Under the pieces are notes generated by a model that had not been told where the DNA came from, did no database searches, and worked only from the letters and a program-made list of their open reading frames with translations. Made by a program: the position numbers and the translations under genes. A stretch of DNA of 64,000 nucleotides from Euryodendron excelsum (taxonomy: Eukaryota > Streptophyta > Magnoliopsida > Ericales > Pentaphylacaceae): contig CM065384.1 in NCBI GenBank assembly GCA_033060915.1, forward strand, positions 34,257,501 to 34,321,500. The letters are read 5' to 3'. Shown piece after piece: positions 52,280 through 64,000 of this stretch (position 1 is the first letter of the stretch; each line of letters opens with the position of its first letter).

Positions 52280-53970
52280 CATTGTGTGCACAAGACACAT
52301 GCACGCATGCACCCGTGTGGACAAAGTTGTTGCAAGTTCTAACTGGGAATTTGAGATATCAATATGCTTAGATACAGTAATAGAAATAAAATCTCTTGCC
52401 TTGTAGGTATCTTGTTGCTTTGTTGGCCTTAATGTTGGGCTTCAAGTACCCTTGCTATCTTGCGTATTAAAAATAAAAAAAGAATAGGTTAACAGAGTAC
52501 TCCTTGGAAAAATTATGGTTATGCAGAACCAAAGGTAAAAGGGCAAACTGTAACTGATGTTTCTCTCAAGTGTCCATCACTGATACTTCATTCCAGGATT
52601 AAAGCTGCTGCTCTCTTGTAGCATATTCGACCAACCATAAAGGTTATTAGTGATTTGTTCATTCCTTTGGAATTCAAGAGTGGATGACGATCCAACTCAC
52701 TCCTTTGCTGGAATCTTGTAGGCAGCAGCACCATATTTACCTTCCTTTTCCGGGCATGACAAGGAATTTAACGGACATGCTTTAGTTGTCTCTTGAATTA
52801 TGATGCAGATTGGCAATGCAGCATTTTTTGGATGTAAATTCTTTGGCAATTCATACAATCAAGACTGAAAGTGAAATTTGGACATTATGACCATTGCTTT
52901 ATTTTTTCATTGAAAAAAAAGTGACAATAATAAAATATAAATTTTAGGATCGGTAGTTTGAGAATTGCTACGAAAAGAAATAATTTTAAAGAATATATAT
53001 ATATATATATTGTGAACAGTCAATCTAGTAACCGTTCAAGTGCTACTTGAAGCTTCTTGCAAAGTCGACCCACCAAACGGATGTTCATTAGCTCACTTTT
53101 TGTGTGGTGAGTGCTTTCTTGGTTTAATTGAATTACACATGGGAGGTCATCAGGGATTTGAGTGAGAATTAACTTGGACTTTGGCCTAAAGACCATTCTT
53201 TCTTTTCTTTTCGTTTTTTTGGTTTCCCTTTTGTTTGTCTTTTTGTTCTTTTGGGGAGGAGTTGGGGACTTGTAGATTCTAGTCCTAAATCTCTGCTGGC
53301 TGTGCACATGGTCATTCTGCAAAATAATTGGTGATTCATTTGACTAATATGTAATTTTGTCCTTTTATTTTCCTTGCAGGGAGGCTTCCAACTCCATATT
53401 GACTTTCTTATCTGATGTATTTGATCTTGGAAACTCTAGTCAAGGAGAAAAATATCTATCCATTAGGGATAGTGTTATTATTCCTCGAGGTGCCACCATC
53501 ACCAGAATTTTGGTCGCCTCTTTAACTGGAGCACTCCCAAGTTCTCGACTAGAAATGGTAAAACTTTTTTTTTCTTTTTTTTAACACGCAATACAATGTG
53601 CCCATATTTGAAGGGGAAAAGTTTCAATTGTATGTATTTAAACTTAATTTGTTGTTATACTTGAAACTTTGTGGACCTCCTTTTTCCACAGGTAATCTAT
53701 GCGCTGCTAGCGCTAACTCGAACATATGGGTTGAGAGCTTTGGAGTGGGCCAAGGATAGCGTTTCACTAATTCCATCAACTGCTGTGACAGAGGTGGAAA
53801 GGTCGAGATTTTTACAAGCACTGTCAGACGTGGCATCTGGGGCCGATATTAATCCCCTCACGATTCCTATTGAAGAGCTGTCAGAGGTTTGCCGCCGTAA
53901 CCGAACAGTTCAAGAGATTGTTCAAGGAGCCTTGAAGCCACTTGAGCTAAATTTGGTAACTGTATCGTAG
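18254..53970 (+). CDS. MOS14: Transportin-SR / TNPO3-like importin (MOS14 type), 26 exons, 939 aa
   Basis: HEAT-repeat karyopherin that binds Ran-GTP and imports SR splicing factors; Arabidopsis MOS14 is the plant member. Exons: 18254-18376, 25097-25174, 25645-25692, 25798-25944, 28600-28731, 34720-34760, 36403-36494, 36861-36988, 38625-38700, 38880-39000, 39075-39174, 39684-39765, 42579-42661, 46447-46566, 46860-46911, 47131-47286, 50085-50208, 50293-50374, 50452-50540, 50624-50698, 50788-50842, 51707-51826, 51909-52001, 52095-52240, 53380-53557, 53692-53970. All borders are GT…AG and phases match; total 2820 bases. It starts MELQNTVKEALNALYHH in good ATG context (A at -3, G at +4). Typical stretches include HVPAKDWGDGGIVTWLRDEM, WDMRTMESLCRACK, IIPRGATITRILVASL and the C-terminal RRNRTVQEIVQGALKPLELN. 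Relatives are near 958 residues; the shortfall fits one absent exon of about 18 codons after residue 67 (intron 25,175-25,644). Otherwise it looks intact. Confidence 0.92.
18941..19072. repeat. Two-copy tandem duplication, 66-bp period
   Basis: TCTTTTGGATATCAA, then CCGCTCACA(T/A)GTAAGATTGAGATT, then TACTGG recur in the same order 66 bases apart, with a few differences. Confidence 0.75.
19833..19940 (-). mobile_element. tRNA-derived SINE-like fragment
   Basis: On the minus strand, an A-box-like TAGCCAATGG (19,919-19,928) precedes a perfect B-box GGTTCAATTC (19,877-19,886) by about 33 bases, the spacing of an internal RNA polymerase III promoter. An A-run follows (the T9 at 19,833-19,841 on the plus strand). 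No tRNA cloverleaf can be completed, so this reads as a SINE, not a tRNA gene. Target duplications were not found. Confidence 0.5.
19977..20683. mobile_element. Non-autonomous hAT-like TIR element, 707 bp
   Basis: The left end CTAAGAAGCACGGACAC and the right end (reverse complement CTAGGAAGCACGGACAC) match as terminal inverted repeats with one difference. Both ends continue into GGACACGG-type repeats. Flanking 8-mers AGCAACAC (19,969-19,976) and GGCAATAC (20,684-20,691) agree at six of eight positions, consistent with an old 8-bp target duplication. The interior is AT-rich with no transposase. Confidence 0.7.
21075..21650 (-). mobile_element. L1-type LINE 3' fragment (zinc-finger region of ORF2)
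   Basis: On the minus strand near 21,640 the sequence reads WCYLCKHSEKSVNHLLLHCP, the C-x2-C…H…H-C zinc-binding region at the end of plant LINE reverse transcriptase ORFs. WEACLMWCLWRERNKRAFDG follows. Stops are present. It ends in a T-rich stretch near 21,070 (the A-tail on the minus strand). Only the last part of the LINE is present, as usual for 5'-truncated copies. Confidence 0.75.
22030..22190. repeat. TA/CA-rich stretch with an 84-bp imperfect duplication
   Basis: TATATATATGTCATTAAC and its surroundings occur at about 22,066 and 22,150, each followed by GAAGACAT/AAAGACAT and a CACACA run. ORFs read across it on both strands are low-complexity artefacts. Confidence 0.6.
23471..23770. 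mobile_element. hAT-type MITE, 300 bp, perfect target duplication
   Basis: Inverted ends CTATGTTATCTAGACTC and CTATGTTACCTAGACTC (16 of 17 match) enclose 300 bases. The flanks are identical 8-mers, TTAAGGAG (23,463-23,470 and 23,771-23,778). A second, end-eroded copy of the same interior lies at 43,395-43,690. Confidence 0.85.
25175..25644 (+). other. Importin intron 2, where an exon of the family is expected but absent
   Basis: In relatives the sequence after LRSK continues with a helix beginning like QRDFEELP (about 18 residues) before SLLK. Reading all three plus frames across these 470 bases shows no such coding sequence. Instead there are an AC/CACACA repeat (25,321-25,350) and AT-rich filler. 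Skipping from 25,174 to 25,645 keeps the frame. Confidence 0.6.
26630..27780 (+). mobile_element. L1-type LINE fragment, reverse transcriptase C-terminus
   Basis: The open stretch at 26,815-27,006 reads NLELLAANLGCMVGFLPSVY, then LGLPLGCHFKAKASWDRVV and KRLASWKRQYTLRGGR. This is the thumb/connection region of plant LINE reverse transcriptases. PISVARRVEKLMKYSLWG and GGGLGICDLV follow through several frames to about 27,760. It is broken by stops and is intronic (importin intron 25,945-28,599). Confidence 0.8.
27795..28010 (-). mobile_element. Possible LINE 3' tail fragment
   Basis: Begins on the plus strand with CACAAGTAAAATAACTATATTATTGA-like sequence resembling the start of the minus-strand LINE tails at 29,310 and 41,355. 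No protein motif is visible, so the call is weak. Confidence 0.3.
29310..29700 (-). mobile_element. L1-type LINE 3' fragment
   Basis: Read on the minus strand, VWSILQERNQRTFERVEVSV and LKLKSIIVHFVLVG match the region after the zinc finger of the other LINE copies here. It ends in a TTACTTATGAAAATATATCA-like tail. It sits in importin intron 5 (28,732-34,719), opposite in orientation to the gene. Confidence 0.65.
30598..31060. repeat. Pyrimidine-rich intron region with CT and CA microsatellites
   Basis: Contains (CT)n at about 30,877-30,893, (CA)n at 30,896-30,919 and (CT)n at 31,021-31,043, followed by a short GC alternation GCGCGCGCGC. The ORFs at 30,599-30,790 and 31,097-31,404 are Ser/Leu/Phe-rich products of this pyrimidine bias and are not genes. 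Confidence 0.7.
31930..32960 (+). mobile_element. L1-type LINE fragment
   Basis: GPFGVRLWRSIMQLWEEFVN, then SSRVRFWMDGWTVWSQAVEG and HISNLFVVAVDKKASVAIW, correspond to the region of plant LINE ORF2 between reverse transcriptase and the terminal zinc finger. Further blocks to about 32,930 (VWNLVFLLFGVEGF) match the part after the finger. Several stops and frame changes occur. It lies in importin intron 5 in the sense direction. Confidence 0.72.
38005..38140 (-). mobile_element. Possible SINE fragment
   Basis: On the minus strand GGTTCAAAC (B-box-like) is followed by about 80 GC-richer bases and an A11 run (T-run at 38,005-38,015 on plus). It is distinct in composition from the surrounding intron. 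The A-box is unconvincing. Confidence 0.3.
39766..42578 (+). other. Importin intron 12 (2.8 kb)
   Basis: Holds a LINE fragment on the minus strand (41,330-42,250). The part 39,766-41,329 shows nothing I can name; 40,820-41,170 has a different texture (GAAGAAGAAG runs, several CTAG-containing words) and may be part of an LTR element, without proof. Confidence 0.5.
41330..42250 (-). mobile_element. L1-type LINE fragment, C-terminal third of ORF2
   Basis: On the minus strand FPTLARVARVAHNKQAAVSD, SFYEALVRSRELSFSWKVV, HDKIIYNLISRRQIHVNWCC and MCKT appear in order, matching LINE ORF2 up to and into the terminal zinc finger. The 3' region then follows to a TTACTTATCATG tail near 41,350. Several stops. 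Confidence 0.75.
42930..44640 (+). mobile_element. L1-type LINE fragment with a MITE inserted
   Basis: VGLPLGSSFKAKLCVRGWLK near 42,990 (reverse transcriptase C-terminus), then STLLSLPTYFISVFCVP and RRLEKLE near 43,100-43,190. The end of ORF2 with LCNRDGESMSHxLLHCAVVR and REFWVLILNSFRMSWVFLP appears near 44,140-44,260. The copy runs to a 3' end near 44,640 (CTTTTACTGATAAAATA). A degenerate MITE interrupts it at 43,395-43,690. It lies in importin intron 13 (42,662-46,446). Confidence 0.72.
43395..43690. mobile_element. Second copy of the 300-bp MITE family
   Basis: Shares with 23,471-23,770 the ordered blocks GATTCATCTAATTATCATGT, GGACA, ATAGTGTATTTCATGCATAA, TGGGAGTTTTATGC and TATGGTAAACTTAA, plus the right end GTGTAACATAGGTTG. 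The left inverted repeat is eroded. It is inserted in LINE sequence and so is younger than that LINE copy. Confidence 0.65.
45285..46345. mobile_element. Unclassified repeat element with internal duplication
   Basis: Starts with ACTAGTTTTAGACCCGTGCA (a wording seen at ends of widespread plant repeats) and ends near a TATATAGATATAGATAGATGG stretch. The interior is AT-rich with a ~150-bp imperfect duplication (46,004 onward and 46,155 onward) and a partial third copy from 45,935. A (CACATC) minisatellite of almost six units lies at 45,572-45,606. The class is unresolved. Confidence 0.35.
47287..50084 (+). other. Importin intron 16 (2.8 kb)
   Basis: No exon and no clearly classified repeat. The antisense ORFs at 47,150-47,539 and 49,385-49,762 are shadows without motifs; the first overlaps exon 16 on the opposite strand. 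Confidence 0.5.
52241..53379 (+). other. Importin intron 24 with CT and TA microsatellites
   Basis: The donor GTTAAG runs straight into a (TC)n tract at 52,246-52,277. A (TA)n tract lies near 52,993-53,010. A polypyrimidine region at 53,190-53,260 was read as an antisense Lys-rich ORF and rejected. No exon seen. Confidence 0.6.
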
Positions 53971-54324
53971 ACTCAGAATAAGTCCAAGGGGCCATTTTGC
54001 TTGGGCCTTGTCCGTCATAGGGTCTTGGCTTTGTATTAGCTGTTTCATTTCCATTAATTTGTGCAACAATCATCATTCGCCAATTTTTTTTGTGGGTGCA
54101 TATGATTGGGAGGTATAGAAATGTTGTATCTTTTTTTATCAAGAGATGTTTGGACTTTGGATCTTTTGAGAGGTTTTTAATTATCTTTGGCTTTGTCATT
54201 TTTGAGGGGGAAAATTGTTTGGTATAGAGTTGTAAATTTGGGATTTAATGTATTAGTTTAAGAATTCAGACGGACTGTTGTTGTTTCTGGGATTTTACAT
54301 TGTAAAGATGAAATTTTCATGTTG

Positions 54325-54330
54325 AATAAA
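54325..54330 (+). terminator. Polyadenylation signal candidate of the importin gene
   Basis: AATAAA, 355 bases after the stop codon at 53,968-53,970, within a T-rich 3' region typical of plant 3' UTRs. Confidence 0.45.
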
Positions 54331-55418
54331 CCTACTTGGCCAGAGTACTTAAATTTGCAGATCTTCTATTATGTTCAACCAAAGAGTTGTATATATTGTG
54401 TATCTACATTCATCTAGCTAGTACCTATAATTTCTAATTACTAAATGGGGAATAAAGGTTAGAACTGATGTTCAGTTCTCCTCGTAGGGAATTGAAACTA
54501 ATTACCTCTATGTAACCATGTACCTGTTGACCAATGCAGACTCAACTCTTATGATTAGACCGTGAAAAATTTATCTCTAAAGACCTTAATCTAGGCATAA
54601 ATGGCCCGTGTCTTACTAGATGGGGAAAGGTATTAGTAGAAATGTAAGTAAGTTAATTTGAACATAGCTAACAGTAATACCAAAAAAATCAAAAAACATG
54701 ATACCAGGGACTAACGTTCACCACCACCTTTATCTTTCTGTCTCTAACCCAAACCCACCTCCCGAAGCCATAGCCATCTCTACTTCGTTTTTCCCTGCTT
54801 CTCTTTAATCCACCCGGAATTTCCTTAACAATAACCACCATTGCCTTTTTCTCTATTTTTATTCTCTTTCTAATTTAAAGCACCACCTGTCACAGCCATT
54901 GCCACCGTTTTTTCTTCTCGTGATTCCACCATCACTGTCCAACACCATCGTTTTGTTGATGTGTATTATCTATTTGCACGTAAATAACTCTTTTTATTGG
55001 ATGGGTATTAAGGTTAAATGACTTAGTTTGCCCTCGAATGCAATTTTTATCTACTTTTTGTCAACATATTTGGATAATTTGGATGAAAAGGACTGCATTG
55101 AAACTTATTGGAAACTATATAGATCGAGTTTCATATGTTCAAATTAAAACCATCAAGTCCAAAGTAAGTTGGATGAGCAAAGCGAAATTGGGTAAACCTG
55201 CGATCTAATTTACCAATCATCTTAATTTCATGGTAAGAACAACTCATGTTATATAATTGACATGGAGTGGAGCTATGGAAGATATGGTCTGAAAAATGAG
55301 GAGGAGCTCAGGACTCAGGGGGCTCGTAATGATCCCACGCTCAACAAGAGGCACGTTTAATTGGCAGTCAACGTCGATGGCTGCCAATATATGACTCTCT
55401 TATTAGGTCAGATACACT

Positions 55419-55421
<3 letters not shown>
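54331..55421. other. Intergenic region, importin to S6 kinase
   Basis: AT-rich, with no ORF of note and no named repeat. 54,700-54,960 is C-rich and resembles a diverged 5' region; no gene can be supported. Confidence 0.4.
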
Positions 55422-55466
<45 letters not shown>

Positions 55467-55514
55467 CATATCATCTATCAGATACGCATCAATAATAGCG
55501 ATTGCCATTCTCAC

Positions 55515-55557
<43 letters not shown>

Positions 55558-55716
55558 AAACGTCTCAAACTCTACACGACGCACACTCATTGTCTCTCCT
55601 CTGGTTCGGATCTCAGACAGAGCTTCCGCCTCTATTGCTCTAAAATGTAATCCCCATCCACGCGGCCTGCCTTGAATTAATTCTTGGCTGGCTTTTCATC
55701 CTATTCCTGACTAACT

Positions 55717-55772
<56 letters not shown>
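55422..55772 (+). repeat. Three CT-repeat tracts upstream of the S6 kinase start
   Basis: (CT)n tracts at 55,422-55,463, 55,517-55,556 and 55,718-55,772 lie 57-407 bases upstream of the ATG, followed by an alternating TA stretch (55,777-55,800). Pyrimidine tracts of this kind (Y-patch/GAGA-type) are common in plant core promoters and leaders. Whether they are promoter or leader cannot be told. The Arg-Glu repeat ORFs on the minus strand are artefacts. Confidence 0.7.
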
Positions 55773-55775
<3 letters not shown>

Positions 55776-55817
55776 CGATATATATATATATATACATATA
55801 TACACACGCACAAATAA

Positions 55818-55826
55818 ATGCTGTGA
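55818..55826 (+). promoter_or_regulatory. Two-codon upstream ORF before the S6 kinase start
   Basis: ATG CTG TGA, ending two bases before the main ATG at 55,829. The upstream ATG has a weak context (T at -3, C at +4), whereas the main ATG has A at -3 and G at +4. Ribosomes would thus often scan past it or have almost no room to reinitiate. It matters only if transcription starts upstream of it. Confidence 0.5.
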
Positions 55827-55828
55827 AC

Positions 55829-64000
<8,172 letters not shown>

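Overview
The window is nuclear DNA from a flowering plant, most likely a eudicot with a large, transposon-rich genome. It is AT-rich, its introns are long with GT...AG borders, and the two living genes are plant members of their families. I cannot name the species.

Layout. (1) Positions 1 to about 15,000 are a nest of dead transposons. A Mutator-like (MULE) transposase remnant (811-1714), a small ORF of unknown function (3071-5115) and a plant-mobile-domain (PMD) pseudogene (5645-7600, continued at 14,013-14,700) look like parts of one old MULE. It was later hit by at least three insertions: an LTR retroelement whose end is at 1-760, a 1.6-kb solo LTR (3409-5001, perfect 5-bp target duplication), and a 6.4-kb hAT element (7601-14,004, perfect 8-bp target duplication) with a broken transposase on the minus strand. 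(2) 15,045-17,675 is an array of about 15 copies of a 178-bp tandem repeat, followed by a small fold-back element. (3) 18,254-53,970 (+) is a 26-exon gene for a transportin-SR/TNPO3-type importin (MOS14-like), which carries SR splicing factors into the nucleus. Its introns hold L1-type LINE fragments, MITEs, SINE-like pieces and microsatellites. (4) 55,829 to beyond 64,000 (+) is the first part of a plant S6 kinase gene (AGC kinase in the TOR pathway). Its 5.4-kb first intron holds more LINE debris and an insert that looks organellar.

The two living genes share a strand and lie 1.9 kb apart but have no known joint function: one imports splicing factors, the other acts in TOR-dependent translation control. 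Points most worth checking: a small exon apparently missing from the importin gene, a polyglycine insertion and a two-codon upstream ORF in the S6 kinase gene, a T26-G42 homopolymer pair, and the unknown small ORF that reads through in frame once the solo LTR is ignored. I found no CRISPR array, rRNA or intact tRNA. All of this was read by eye; family names rest on remembered motifs, not searches.
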